Assembly: GCA_016765135.1 (NCBI GenBank)
Contig: JAESQN010000011.1
Coordinates: 24,240 to 88,239, forward strand
Length of the DNA: 64,000 bases
Source: Robiginitomaculum sp.
GTDB taxonomy: Bacteria > Pseudomonadota > Alphaproteobacteria > Caulobacterales > Maricaulaceae
Direction: 5' to 3'
Each line of letters starts with the position of its first letter. Within the stretch, counting starts at the first letter, position 1. Shown one piece after another: positions 37,701-45,686 of the stretch. A program made the translations under genes and the position numbers. The notes below the pieces were generated by a model that was not told the origin of the DNA, did not search any database, and saw only the letters and a program-made list of their open reading frames with translations.

Positions 37701-38052
37701 GTTTGCCGGTTTTAGCGATCGCCGCAGCCAGCATTGATGATGTTGTGGTGTTTTCTTCCTTGGCCCAGACTATAGAGCCTTCAAAATCGATACTGGTAAC
37801 GCTTAATGTCACGGTATCACCGTCTTTGATCGATGCGGCAAAATCATCGGGAATAACAAATTCAGTCGTACTACCTGTACGTTCACTATCCAGCAACGTG
37901 CTTTTTTTCGTTGCGCTCCATCCGGTAGGCGACAACCATTCTTTGCCGTTCTTGCACACTTTAACCATGGTTTGGGAACTGTCTGTGCGCGCCTCAATAC
38001 TAATCACGGATTTTTGTGCAACTTGCTTGATTTTGATGTTAGATTTTTTCAT
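34750..38052 (-). CDS. Giant TonB-like protein with cytoplasmic coiled coil and peptidoglycan-binding domain
   Basis: An 1100-residue protein. Residues 1-115 form a small beta-rich region with no match I recognise. About 140-510 is a long Ala/Glu/Lys/Arg coiled coil. At about 549-570 a 12-bp DNA repeat encodes EISP units. An acidic stretch precedes a single membrane helix near 667-690 (VVGLSAVLLASVAGIGLV). The periplasmic half is Pro/Glu/Lys-rich, holds a PG_binding_1-like segment at about 905-965 (VQSKLQTLGFYQGEPNG) and ends in a TonB C-terminal domain (last ~85 residues: RFKRVFEKSAIKAAQKVKF). Ordinary TonB is about 250 residues with almost nothing in the cytoplasm. The polarity (N in, C out) is consistent with a TonB that is tied to a cytoplasmic structure and to the wall. 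Stands alone; convergent with the amidohydrolase. Confidence 0.85.
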   Translation of the reverse strand: MKKSNIKIKQVAQKSVISIEARTDSSQTMVKVCKNGKEWLSPTGWSATKKSTLLDSERTGSTTEFVIPDDFAASIKDGDTVTLSVTSIDFEGSIVWAKEENTTTSSMLAAAIAKTGKQSKRGLFGRFGGSDTPPEAQQSEVERLAAQARLAAEASSADMRRAHEAKQAAEQRALEAARLAEAAHKMEQDVIAKAKRTEEALVKAEAARRAEEKRKEAERKAEEARLLEQARLAELAQREEQARQLEAQCRADIERMDTELAGTKDAIRTFENRADDLIQRSKKAEDFVKSQNEIETHAKRTFTLAERKVLESQTESLKRQQAEQVAKDHYKQLEKDLSEQQKQTVKAANQAQKASAALSDAEATAKAAIAKANELRIAAQEAEDGVQSLQRQLSATQQQSQELTTQKDRAEAAQMSARSALEQVKNTLGAASVNLKDASAVRAEAGNTLRQTDGLIADNHTLLQESRALAKKLRARVKHLKAQKITPDNVESMVDILTAEPELKSGSVVKSAALASGVSGTALIMDADTEDGLMSKFKNLFRRDHDDNISPEISPEISPEISPEISPEISAEMSTEAATASTDDNAVAEIGEKEPQPETQVEAQVVESSAGVEIDLDKDAKPEQSQTEATSVKLVSKTDEKDLLTSDLDEDDLDGGHEEDEDGKSRKMVVGLSAVLLASVAGIGLVNILSSKPAAQQVASVEKTRIETQAVLPAAITTAQQGDNVLKKKTIDTQLAVTLVPTPEYLVDEKPILQLAENAVKRPVLPRSTTRTVPVLGVNVYEVEGVFFTPKLGGLFDMEAPLTEPVQEPAPVEEASLSIPSQEVPKIHTEEKPVEIAVPATKPSAKKRPEKQPSEKKLPAEKSVSLPAKPKATEIKKPEPEVSLETPLVSEKQSLPEPTPPQFSELTKDVQSKLQTLGFYQGEPNGLLDTNTASAINSFEEVFGLEVSGKITGALLSELDNARVTQTPVAERPAAEPEAVLEASLTPAPLKIEAPIEPEPKPDLIVEAKKTSSAAATYPNIAIRRGHDKNTTVVVVYDVDANGTVTNVTTKDVIGAGRFKRVFEKSAIKAAQKVKFAPKTVNGEAVSSQNLETKFTFNIE
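36352..36408. repeat. 12-bp in-frame tandem repeat inside the TonB-like gene
   Basis: About five copies of the plus-strand unit GATATCTCTGGG encode Ser-Pro-Glu-Ile on the minus strand. Flanking degenerate units encode ISAEMS. In-frame length variation is expected by slippage. Confidence 0.9.
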
Positions 38053-38326
38053 TTTTTTCCCCTGTTCAACCCAGTTTAGGCATTCGCCGATACGAATGAG
38101 TTTGTTCTGTCACATCCCTGTGAACAAACGAATCATCCCGAATCGTTTTACACCTTAGAATTAACTTTTTATTAACCTTATTGCCAGTGCCTTTTTTGGA
38201 AGTTTTCCGGATCAAAATTCCGCACATGGCATCGTCAAGCTTACCAAGAATTCATGCAGTTTTCTGAAATATTCAGGTTTCACTCACAAAGAAATCTCTA
38301 TAACTTAGGACAGATGGAGAATAAGT

Positions 38327-39166
38327 ATGAGTAATTTTGTTAAAGCGACCCTGTTGGCTACAGTCCTCAGCGCTGGAATGCTAACCTCAGCTAATGCGGC
38401 CGCCGCCAGCCCTGAAAATGAACCAAAGGCTACACAAAACACACTTGGGTCAACCACTGTAGTAAAGGTCAATCTCAGGGGATATGTTTTCGGCTTCAGG
38501 GTGATGAAAGCCAATGTTGTTGGCGGGCTAACCGAAAACTCATATTCCATGCGGGCAGACTTGTTCACGTCTGGCCTTGGCGCGCTGCTCAAGAAGTTTC
38601 AAATCTGGGCAACGACCACCGGGACGATTGACGAGAATGGTTTGAACCCGATCCAGCATATTCAGCAAAATCTTGATAAGAAAAACAGACGTGTGGAAAT
38701 GAATTACAGATCGGGCACTGTCGATATTTCGATCGTGCCCAGGCTTGGCTCCCAAGGGAAACCGCCTGCGACCAAAGCCCAGCGTTTTGAAAGTGATGAT
38801 GCTTTGTCGGCTTTGCTGAATATGATGATGCGCGGGTTTCGTTTCACGGACGAGCCGTGCGTAGGCACGATACCAGTATTTGATTCCAAACAACATTACT
38901 TACTGCGCATGGAACGTATCGGTAATAGATACATAAAACAAAAAGGCTTTAAGGGCGACACTATCGGTTGCAGTGTTTATTATGTTCCTGTGTCCGGGTT
39001 TGATCCAGAAGACCTCCCAAGCGAGGAGGAAGCTTCAACACCGGTCAAGATTTATTTAGCAAAATTTGATGAAGCTGGCCTCTATATTCCCGTGCGCATG
39101 AGTTACAGGATCAGCATTTTTAAAGCCGTGATTAAAACCCGTAATATAGAGATTACAAAACAATAA
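38327..39166 (+). CDS. Periplasmic DUF3108-like protein
   Basis: A 279-residue secreted protein: signal peptide ending in ANA, then a beta-rich DUF3108-like domain (VNLRGYVFGFRVMKANVVGGLTENSY in parts; TTGTIDENGLNPIQHIQQ; KIYLAKFDEAGLYIPVRM). GGAG lies 8 bases before the ATG. Diverges from the TonB-like gene across 274 bp. Function of the family is unknown; it is common in alphaproteobacteria. Confidence 0.75.
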   Translation: MSNFVKATLLATVLSAGMLTSANAAAASPENEPKATQNTLGSTTVVKVNLRGYVFGFRVMKANVVGGLTENSYSMRADLFTSGLGALLKKFQIWATTTGTIDENGLNPIQHIQQNLDKKNRRVEMNYRSGTVDISIVPRLGSQGKPPATKAQRFESDDALSALLNMMMRGFRFTDEPCVGTIPVFDSKQHYLLRMERIGNRYIKQKGFKGDTIGCSVYYVPVSGFDPEDLPSEEEASTPVKIYLAKFDEAGLYIPVRMSYRISIFKAVIKTRNIEITKQ

Positions 39167-39185
39167 TCGGGGGGAGGCTTTAGGC

Positions 39186-41816
39186 TCAGAATCTCTCCAG
39201 CAATCGTTCCAGATAATCCCGCTCTATTTTCTCGCGTTCTTGTTCGCCGGAACGTCTGCGGAGTTCTTCCAAAAGCTCTCGCGCCCGTTGTTGGTCGGAT
39301 TTTTCAGGCACATCTATATCGGACTCGCCGATACCGTCCCCGCCATCACCCCGGCCAAATGGATCACCATTGCCGCCGGCTTCTCTGTTGCCGCCTGTTT
39401 CATCGGCGTCCAGCAGCCGCTGGGCTTCTTGAGCCAGCAAGCCTTCTCCGGCTTGGCGCAACGCATCAATAGCGTCTGATTGCGCCCGGCCCGCGCCGTA
39501 ATACTCGCCGTCTTCCAAGGCTCTCTGAGAGCGGCCCATAGCGTCTCTTGCGTCATTAAGTGCGTCTTTTATATCGCCGTCAGACCCAGCTCCGTTTTTA
39601 TCACCTTCTTTGCCGCCGCCAGGTTGTTCCGTCCCATCTTCCAGCGAGCGCAATAATTCACCGATTTCGCCTTGCTGTTCGGCCAAGTCGCGGCCCGACG
39701 GCCCATCTTGGCTTTGCTCACCTCCACTTTGCCCATTAGATGCTTCGTCCTGCCCGCTCCCTTGATCTGCTTCGGCGCGGCCTGCATCTTGGGTTTCGTC
39801 GCGCAAGCGGCGTTGCTCGCCCAAAATATCATTCAGTTCTTCCAATGCTTCTTTTAATTCCTCGCTCATGCCCTCGCCAACCCCGGAGCCAGAACCACCG
39901 CCGCCTTCAGCCAGTTGAATTTGCATGTTTTCCAAAAGCTGTGCCAATTTGGTCAATGCCTTGCGGGCTGCGGCCGTATCGCCCATACGATTGGCTTCCT
40001 CGATCGCATCAAGGAGTGCCTGGATTTCGTCCATTTGGAAGTTATCCCCACCACCGCCGCTGTCTCCACCATCGGCGCTACTTTTGGCATTTTTGACCGC
40101 ATCGAGCATTAGCTGTTCCATATAGCGGTCAACCGCCTCGTTATAGCGTTCGAACAATGCGTCCACTTCGCGCTGGGGAGCGCGTCTGGCCATCGCGTTG
40201 TTCAAAGCGCGCTCGGCTCGCTTCATGTCCTCAAGTGCATCGCCCAGCAGGCCAAATTCCGCCCGCAGGGCAATTGTCCATAAATCTTCAGGAATGCCGC
40301 CCAGCTCGTCTTGTTCCCGTGCGGTTTGGAGGCGGCGGTAAATATGGCGCAAGCCCATATAAACGCTGGGATCTTCAAACACACCGGCGGGTTTATTAGT
40401 GATCGCGTCTATCAGTAAAGCGGTGCGGCGCACAGGTTCAGGGGCGCGGTCTATAGCCAGATCAGGACGGTCTACGGCAAATATAGGTTGGTGTTTTTCT
40501 ACGACCGGTTTAGCAGACTTCATGGGTGCATATTCGTCCGTACCCGCCAACATGAGCAGGCGTTGTTCGGCCACGGCTTTGGCCAATGGTTCGACGAATA
40601 TTTTATCTGGCACGATGAAGTCGTGCAGGGCGGTCGAGCCAACCTGACGTTTGCCGTCCACCGCCAACAAGCGTCCCGTGACTTTTTTGCCAGCCCATTT
40701 GTGCTTGGTCAGGTCAAGCCCGCCTGGTTCTTGCTTGGCACTGCGCACGGACGAACCCGGCAAGGCAATGCTAATCTGCTCGCTCACATCGGGGTCGCTT
40801 TGCAAAGCCATAGACAGGAGTAAGCTTTCAACACCGTAATCATCTTCAAGGGAATATTTAAATTCCAGGCGGTCGCGCTTGCCCGCGTCCGGTGCTTCGT
40901 CAAATGTCACAATAGGCATTTGGTCAATGGCCACATCCAGACCCCAAACCTGTTCGCTTTTACCGAGCCGGAAACTGGCCGTACTGTCGTGTTCAATAAT
41001 GGCGCGAGCCTCGAAACTTTGGGGGCCGAGACGTTTGGGGCTGATGCGTATAGTGTGCCCATTTTTTTGGCGTATAATCAAGCGGGGCGCGGTTTTAACG
41101 CCTGAAATACGGGCAACAAATTCTGAGCCTTCAGGTGTCGGCAAAGACTTTTGCCCTTTAAAATAACTGGGGGGTCTGGCCGTATAGGCGGGCGGGTCAA
41201 TCCAGGCTTCATAATGAGCGGATTTACCCGATGCGCCAGAAACCCAGCCCGGTGTCAGAGAAGCCCGCAAGCGTTCGTAATTATCTCCGGCCCCGACCAT
41301 AAAGGCCAAGAGTAGCATGACGGGTAGGGCGAGCCGCAAATAATATTTATCAATAGGGGCCAGAGCCGGGCGCAGGCTGGAGGTTCCGGCCCGCTGGATT
41401 TGCTCCTGGGATTTTTTCAGATGGTTCTGCCATGCTTGGTTTTTGGCCGGGTCATCAAGGTCATCAAGCGTTTCAAGAGCAGGTGTATCCACCACCGTGT
41501 CCAATGGGCGGTGGGACAGGCCGCTATCGTGTTCGACACGCCTACGGGCTTGGGAACGGGTTGGAACCAGTGTGCGCCGTGCAGCGAGCGCGGCTTTGAC
41601 CACAAAAAACACGGCAAATACAAGACCGATGAGCCGCCAAGGGTCGCCGATAAATTGCCAAAACCCGCTAGCGGCGGCGACAACAAACAGCAAAATAAAC
41701 AACGCCGCCAGGGCCAAAACTGGCGCATAGGTTTCCCACAACAAATGCCTGAAAGCCCGGCGGGTCAGGCTTTCGGCGCGTTTGGTCAAGACAGATGTGG
41801 TCGGCGTTTGTGACAT
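39186..41816 (-). CDS. TIGR02302/DUF4175 membrane protein
   Basis: About 876 residues: two membrane helices near the N-terminus (VLALAALFILLFVVAAASGFW; LIGLVFAVFFVVKAAL), a third near residue 165, a beta-rich periplasmic part, then a long Gly/Glu/Gln/Asp low-complexity C-terminal half with QRALEDGEYYGAGRAQSDAIDALRQAGEGLLA in pieces. This matches the alphaproteobacterial low-complexity family. I start at MSQTPT (41816, ACGGGA upstream); an ATG at 41846 is also in frame. Role unknown. Confidence 0.85.
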   Translation of the reverse strand: MSQTPTTSVLTKRAESLTRRAFRHLLWETYAPVLALAALFILLFVVAAASGFWQFIGDPWRLIGLVFAVFFVVKAALAARRTLVPTRSQARRRVEHDSGLSHRPLDTVVDTPALETLDDLDDPAKNQAWQNHLKKSQEQIQRAGTSSLRPALAPIDKYYLRLALPVMLLLAFMVGAGDNYERLRASLTPGWVSGASGKSAHYEAWIDPPAYTARPPSYFKGQKSLPTPEGSEFVARISGVKTAPRLIIRQKNGHTIRISPKRLGPQSFEARAIIEHDSTASFRLGKSEQVWGLDVAIDQMPIVTFDEAPDAGKRDRLEFKYSLEDDYGVESLLLSMALQSDPDVSEQISIALPGSSVRSAKQEPGGLDLTKHKWAGKKVTGRLLAVDGKRQVGSTALHDFIVPDKIFVEPLAKAVAEQRLLMLAGTDEYAPMKSAKPVVEKHQPIFAVDRPDLAIDRAPEPVRRTALLIDAITNKPAGVFEDPSVYMGLRHIYRRLQTAREQDELGGIPEDLWTIALRAEFGLLGDALEDMKRAERALNNAMARRAPQREVDALFERYNEAVDRYMEQLMLDAVKNAKSSADGGDSGGGGDNFQMDEIQALLDAIEEANRMGDTAAARKALTKLAQLLENMQIQLAEGGGGSGSGVGEGMSEELKEALEELNDILGEQRRLRDETQDAGRAEADQGSGQDEASNGQSGGEQSQDGPSGRDLAEQQGEIGELLRSLEDGTEQPGGGKEGDKNGAGSDGDIKDALNDARDAMGRSQRALEDGEYYGAGRAQSDAIDALRQAGEGLLAQEAQRLLDADETGGNREAGGNGDPFGRGDGGDGIGESDIDVPEKSDQQRARELLEELRRRSGEQEREKIERDYLERLLERF

Positions 41817-41952
41817 ATTCCCGTTATAAGCCATTATTTGGCCCATAGTGCAACAATTTCATTAAAAATTTGCAGGGTTGGACTAAACTCTCCTTAGCAA
41901 AAGGAACGCTCTAACAATTACCGCGAAATGGTGTTTTGGTTTATGCTGTGGT

Positions 41953-42792
41953 TTACCAACTGCCGCACCCACCGCCTGCGCGGGGCCATGCATTGCCGTA
42001 TCTGGAATATCTCGTTCTGGCGCAAGGTGAAGTAGCCTGCACGGGGGCAGCATAAGGTATCGCAATTGGTGTTGGCACCGGATAGTGGACATAAATCACC
42101 GGGCGCACGACCCGGATTTGTTGATAATACACCTGATGGCGGACTATTGGTCTTGGCTGCACCACTGGTTTGACCACAGAATAACATCCCAGAACCTGCC
42201 CGCCTTCGGGGTTATGCACTCTGGTCGGGCACGATGTTTTGGAGAGGAATTCATTGGCGCCCATGCCGGGAACTTTGTAATTGGCGATATTGTTTACCGT
42301 TGTTGTAAACGGCACCACCGTATGACGTGCGGCAGACGCAGAATGGACGCGGGACGAATAAGACGTAGTCGTATGCGGTACAGGTGTGTGCGCCATACTT
42401 GTATTTGAGCGTGTGGACATGCAAAGGCCATCAGCGGCCCGGCTGGAACCAGCAGGGCAGGCAGGTCGGCTAGACGACACACCACTGTACCTCTGCCGAG
42501 TGTGTGAAACTCTGCCTGTTGTTACGCGGCGAGGTGTGGCCGAAGACCCACCAATGGAGGTGATGTAATAGCTACGCTTATCATGCTTTTTATGTTTTCT
42601 ATGCTTCTTGTGCTTATGTGTAGATTTATATTTATGGTCGCCATAGCTGCCATAACTACCCGAGCCATAAATGATGTTTGTGCCTGTCGCACCGGAACCC
42701 GCATAGGCAGGTGTGCCAAGTGCTAAAAGCCCTATACCTGCCGTAGCCACGGCAAGGCCAGATGAAAATTTGGTCAAAGATGAAATGTCCAT
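41953..42792 (-). CDS. Secreted low-complexity protein A (His/Lys and Ser-rich)
   Basis: A 279-residue protein not recognised as a known family. Start at 42792 is set by GGAG upstream and by the signal peptide (GLLALGTPAYA). The mature part has a Lys/His cluster (HKHKKHRKHKKHDKR), a CPAGSSRAADGLC segment, and a tail with VVRPVIYVHYPVPTPIAIPY. That tail resembles IVRPVIGVPHAVPTPFAVPM of the next gene, so the two are probably paralogues or share a partner. Eight or so cysteines suggest disulfides. Confidence 0.65.
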   Translation of the reverse strand: MDISSLTKFSSGLAVATAGIGLLALGTPAYAGSGATGTNIIYGSGSYGSYGDHKYKSTHKHKKHRKHKKHDKRSYYITSIGGSSATPRRVTTGRVSHTRQRYSGVSSSRPACPAGSSRAADGLCMSTRSNTSMAHTPVPHTTTSYSSRVHSASAARHTVVPFTTTVNNIANYKVPGMGANEFLSKTSCPTRVHNPEGGQVLGCYSVVKPVVQPRPIVRHQVYYQQIRVVRPVIYVHYPVPTPIAIPYAAPVQATSPCARTRYSRYGNAWPRAGGGCGSW

Positions 42793-42883
42793 AATATGGT
42801 CTCCAGTTTTACAGACTGAAAACCAACACAATTATGACCAGTTTCGCAACTGGCTTCCCTTGCGGGGGGAAAATTAACATTTA

Positions 42884-42912
42884 TAAATACCCCGGTAGAG
42901 CCGGGGTATTTA
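42884..42912 (-). terminator. Hairpin terminator after secreted protein B
   Basis: A perfect 12-bp stem TAAATACCCCGG / CCGGGGTATTTA with a 5-base loop, 14 bp downstream of the stop at 42926 on the minus strand. The T-run is short, so it may act bidirectionally or need help. Confidence 0.75.
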
Positions 42913-42925
42913 CATAAACCTGAGC

Positions 42926-43861
42926 CTAATAAGTCCAGCGACCACCGGCCAGCACTGGTGCCTGCCTTGGTAGCTGCCTTGGTACCAGTCTTGGTGCTAA
43001 TCTTGGGCCCATAGCCCGTCCCATTAAAGGAGTGGGTGCGGCACCACATACGGGCCGCACGGGCTGCATTGGAACGGCAAAGGGGGTCGGTACCGCGTGC
43101 GGTACACCGATGACCGGACGCACAATATTAACGGTAACAGGTGCCGGTTTTGGCGTTTCGCGTCGGCATAAAATTTGTGTGGCCCGCAGACCGCCAACTG
43201 TGGTTGGGCCGGATACTTTTTCCCAATATCTACCGCCGCCTTCGGGTTGATATGTGCGTGTACCACCAGAGACATACCCTAGTATATTACCGCCCCGAGG
43301 CGCTGACATCACAGGTCTGGGACGCATCTTATATACAGGCGCAGCAGGAAGACGCATACTTGGTAATGGCGCTCTTGCAAATATAGGGCGCGGCACCACA
43401 GGTGCGGTAAATGCTGGCAGGCGGGCACCGCTTGAGCGACAATATCTTGTAGGGGCAGGGGCACACCTGTTCGTCAATCCGACGTTCGTAACCCCGGCGT
43501 TCGTAAACCCGGTTGGTGCATTATTTAGTCTCACCAATGGGGCGCGACTGTGAATACGCATGACATTGACATCAGGGCTGTTTTTATATTTGAAAGTCTT
43601 CAAATATCCATAGGGTACACGGTTGTAGGTATTCACAGGGGCTAGCGGACCCGCGCTGCCCGCATGTCTGATGACATTATTCGCAGAACAGCCAATGACA
43701 GGCCGGGCCGCGACACTTAAACCAGCGCCTAAACCTGCATTTGGGCCAATATTTGCAACCTTGTTGCAATTGACACTCGGCGAACCCGCCAGTGCGACAG
43801 TTCCTACGCCCATCATAAGAACACCACTTATTGTTAATGAAACAACCGAATAGATACGCAT
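42926..43861 (-). CDS. Secreted low-complexity protein B (Pro/Arg/Val-rich)
   Basis: A 311-residue secreted protein, unknown family. Start at 43861 follows GGGAGAG; signal peptide ends at ALA. The mature part is rich in Pro, Ala, Val and Arg with Cys at spaced positions, a YQPEGGGRYWEKVSGPTTVG segment, and the VRPVIGVP..VPTPFAVP motif shared with protein A. The C-terminus has RLAPRLVPRQLPRQAPV repeats. Cell-surface or matrix role is a guess. Confidence 0.65.
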   Translation of the reverse strand: MRIYSVVSLTISGVLMMGVGTVALAGSPSVNCNKVANIGPNAGLGAGLSVAARPVIGCSANNVIRHAGSAGPLAPVNTYNRVPYGYLKTFKYKNSPDVNVMRIHSRAPLVRLNNAPTGFTNAGVTNVGLTNRCAPAPTRYCRSSGARLPAFTAPVVPRPIFARAPLPSMRLPAAPVYKMRPRPVMSAPRGGNILGYVSGGTRTYQPEGGGRYWEKVSGPTTVGGLRATQILCRRETPKPAPVTVNIVRPVIGVPHAVPTPFAVPMQPVRPVCGAAPTPLMGRAMGPRLAPRLVPRQLPRQAPVLAGGRWTY

Positions 43862-43999
43862 ATGCGCTCTCCCAAAAACGGTCCGGACGCACTTGCGACG
43901 AACCCCACCAAAAATCCCTGACCGCATCCTGTATTCAGGTATGCAGTCCTAATTGTTTGAGCCAAAACGATCCTGGTTAGGATTTAGAGAGCAGATGCT

Positions 44000-44215
44000 C
44001 TAAAAATCATAACTAATGCCGCCGCGTTCCCAGTCGCCGTAACGAGTGGGTTCAGCTCCCTTGGGGCCTGCATTTTCGCGTGGGAGAGGTTCGGTGTGCA
44101 CCGCACATTTGCGCTTCGCGGCTTCCTCCAATGCCCTTCGGGCTTCCGGGGTAAGCTTCTTTCCTGGCGCGGCATTGGGAGGGTTTGTACAAGAGGCAGG
44201 CTTCGCACTCATCAA
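44000..44215 (-). CDS. Succinate dehydrogenase assembly factor 4-like (DUF1674)
   Basis: A 71-residue protein ending with the diagnostic GPKGAEPTRYGDWERGGISYDF motif (read in two pieces: GPKGAEPTRYGDWE and GGISYDF). SDHAF4 binds flavinylated SdhA and protects it during complex assembly. AAGGAGA precedes the tandem ATGs at 44215/44212. No sdh genes in the window. Confidence 0.9.
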   Translation of the reverse strand: MMSAKPASCTNPPNAAPGKKLTPEARRALEEAAKRKCAVHTEPLPRENAGPKGAEPTRYGDWERGGISYDF

Positions 44216-44539
44216 CGTCTCCTTTTACCAATATGACCACAATTACGTACTGGGCCTATATCTACACATTCCAAACCTGACCCCACATTAAACGCGATGC
44301 CAAGGCCATGACAAGCCTGAAATTAAATTCAACCACAGTCCCGTCATGAAACACTTTTCTAACGCAAAGGGGCTAAAATACTCTTAAGCGGGTGTTTAGC
44401 AGGCGTTAAGCATAGTTGTTAGGGGCGTGGTAGGATGTTGGAAACCAGGCACTCCAAAACATCAAGCTATGCTCAGTTAATATAATAACTAAATTGGTTT
44501 AGTCATTATATTGAACAATAAAAATAAGGATGGAGGCTG
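44216..44539. other. Intergenic region ahead of prfA
   Basis: No protein-coding signal. It holds copy 2 of the 32-bp palindromic element at 44478-44509 and must contain the divergent promoters for the SDHAF4-like gene and the prfA unit. Confidence 0.6.
44478..44513. repeat. 32-bp near-palindromic element, copy 2
   Basis: Arms AATAACTAAA and TTTAGTCATT around TTGG. Read on the minus strand it equals copy 1 (23875-23906) with one mismatch over 32 bases (44509 down to 44478). It lies about 30-60 bp upstream of the leader ORF that precedes prfA. Confidence 0.75.
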
Positions 44540-44620
44540 TTGACCGATTCAAATGAGGTGTGGCCAATCTGGCAAGAATGTCTCGACACGCCTCGCAAAA
44601 TCACTAAACAGGCTTTATGA
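44540..44620 (+). CDS. Possible 26-residue leader ORF coupled to prfA
   Basis: A TTG at 44540, preceded by AAGGATGGAGG, opens a frame for LTDSNEVWPIWQECLDTP plus RKITKQAL that ends in TGA overlapping the prfA ATG (ATGA at 44617-44620). prfA itself has only a weak site, so translational coupling is plausible. The product matches nothing I know; codon usage looks like coding sequence. May be a genuine leader peptide or a remnant of an upstream gene. Confidence 0.4.
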   Translation: MTDSNEVWPIWQECLDTPRKITKQAL

Positions 44621-45684
44621 AAATCCCGCAGCAAAAACTTGAGCAGGTATTGGACAAATTCGACGCCATTGAGGCGCGTATGGGTGTAGCGTCGGACCCT
44701 ATCGAAATTGTCAAGTTGGCCAAAGAGCATTCCGAATTACGGCCCATAGCCGAGGGTGTGCGCACGCTTAAAGAGCGGCTGGACGAGATTGCCGAGTTGG
44801 AAGAACTGCTCTCGGATCCGGAAATGGGGGCAATGGCCAAGGAGGAATTGCACGAGTTAAAAAGTGGTCTTGGCGATATTGAGCATGAGGTTAGTATTTT
44901 GCTCCTGCCGAAGGATAAAGATGACAATGCTTCCGTAGTGCTTGAAATCCGAGCGGGAACAGGCGGCGACGAGGCGGCGATCTTTGCCGGAGATTTGTTT
45001 CGTATGTATGCCCGTTATGTCCAGCTACAAGGATGGAAGCTGGAGATGGAGACCGAATCTGAAGCCGAAATGGGCGGATATAAGGAAGTCGTCGCCTCTA
45101 TTACCGGAAACGGCGTGTTCGGAAAAATGAAGTTTGAGAGTGGTGTCCACCGCGTCCAGCGTGTCCCCGTCACCGAGACCCAGGGCCGGGTTCACACTTC
45201 CGCCGCTACGGTAGCCGTCCTGCCCGCGCCGGAAGACATTGAGGTCAATTTTTCCATGACCGATGTGCGGGTAGATACTATGCGGGCATCCGGCGCAGGC
45301 GGGCAACATGTGAACAAAACCGATTCGGCCGTGCGCATGACCCACGAACCAACCGGAATTGTTGTGGTTTGCGATGCCAAATCCCAGCACCAGAACCGGG
45401 CCAACGCTGAAAAGATCCTCAAAATGAAGCTCTACGATATGGAGCGAGAACGCCTCGACAAAGAACGGGCAGGGGACAGAAAATCACAGGTCGGCTCGGG
45501 TGATAGATCCGAGCGTATCCGTACCTATAATTATTCCCAGGGCCGGGTCAGTGACCACCGGATAAATTTGACATTATATAATTTGGATAAAATTATCGCT
45601 GGCGATGCTTTGGACGAGGTGGTCAACAGCTTGGTCGCCGCCGACCAAGCAGAAAAACTGGCTGCGCTCGAAACCGATGGCTGA
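44617..45684 (+). CDS. prfA: Peptide chain release factor 1
   Basis: A 355-residue RF1. The GGQ loop is GAGGQHVNKTDSAVRMTH at about residue 230, and RNYNYSQGR-type motif is present as RTYNYSQGRVSDHRI. Recognises UAA/UAG. Start overlaps the short leader ORF; prmC follows after 2 bp. Confidence 0.97.
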   Translation: MKIPQQKLEQVLDKFDAIEARMGVASDPIEIVKLAKEHSELRPIAEGVRTLKERLDEIAELEELLSDPEMGAMAKEELHELKSGLGDIEHEVSILLLPKDKDDNASVVLEIRAGTGGDEAAIFAGDLFRMYARYVQLQGWKLEMETESEAEMGGYKEVVASITGNGVFGKMKFESGVHRVQRVPVTETQGRVHTSAATVAVLPAPEDIEVNFSMTDVRVDTMRASGAGGQHVNKTDSAVRMTHEPTGIVVVCDAKSQHQNRANAEKILKMKLYDMERERLDKERAGDRKSQVGSGDRSERIRTYNYSQGRVSDHRINLTLYNLDKIIAGDALDEVVNSLVAADQAEKLAALETDG

Positions 45685-45686
45685 TT

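Noticed and set aside
37073..38158. Long 361-codon plus-strand reading frame opposite the TonB-like gene
   Set aside because: It is the mirror of the Ala/Glu/Lys coiled coil; its Ser/Cys/Ala/Leu-rich composition is an antisense artefact and it has no start site or homology I recognise.
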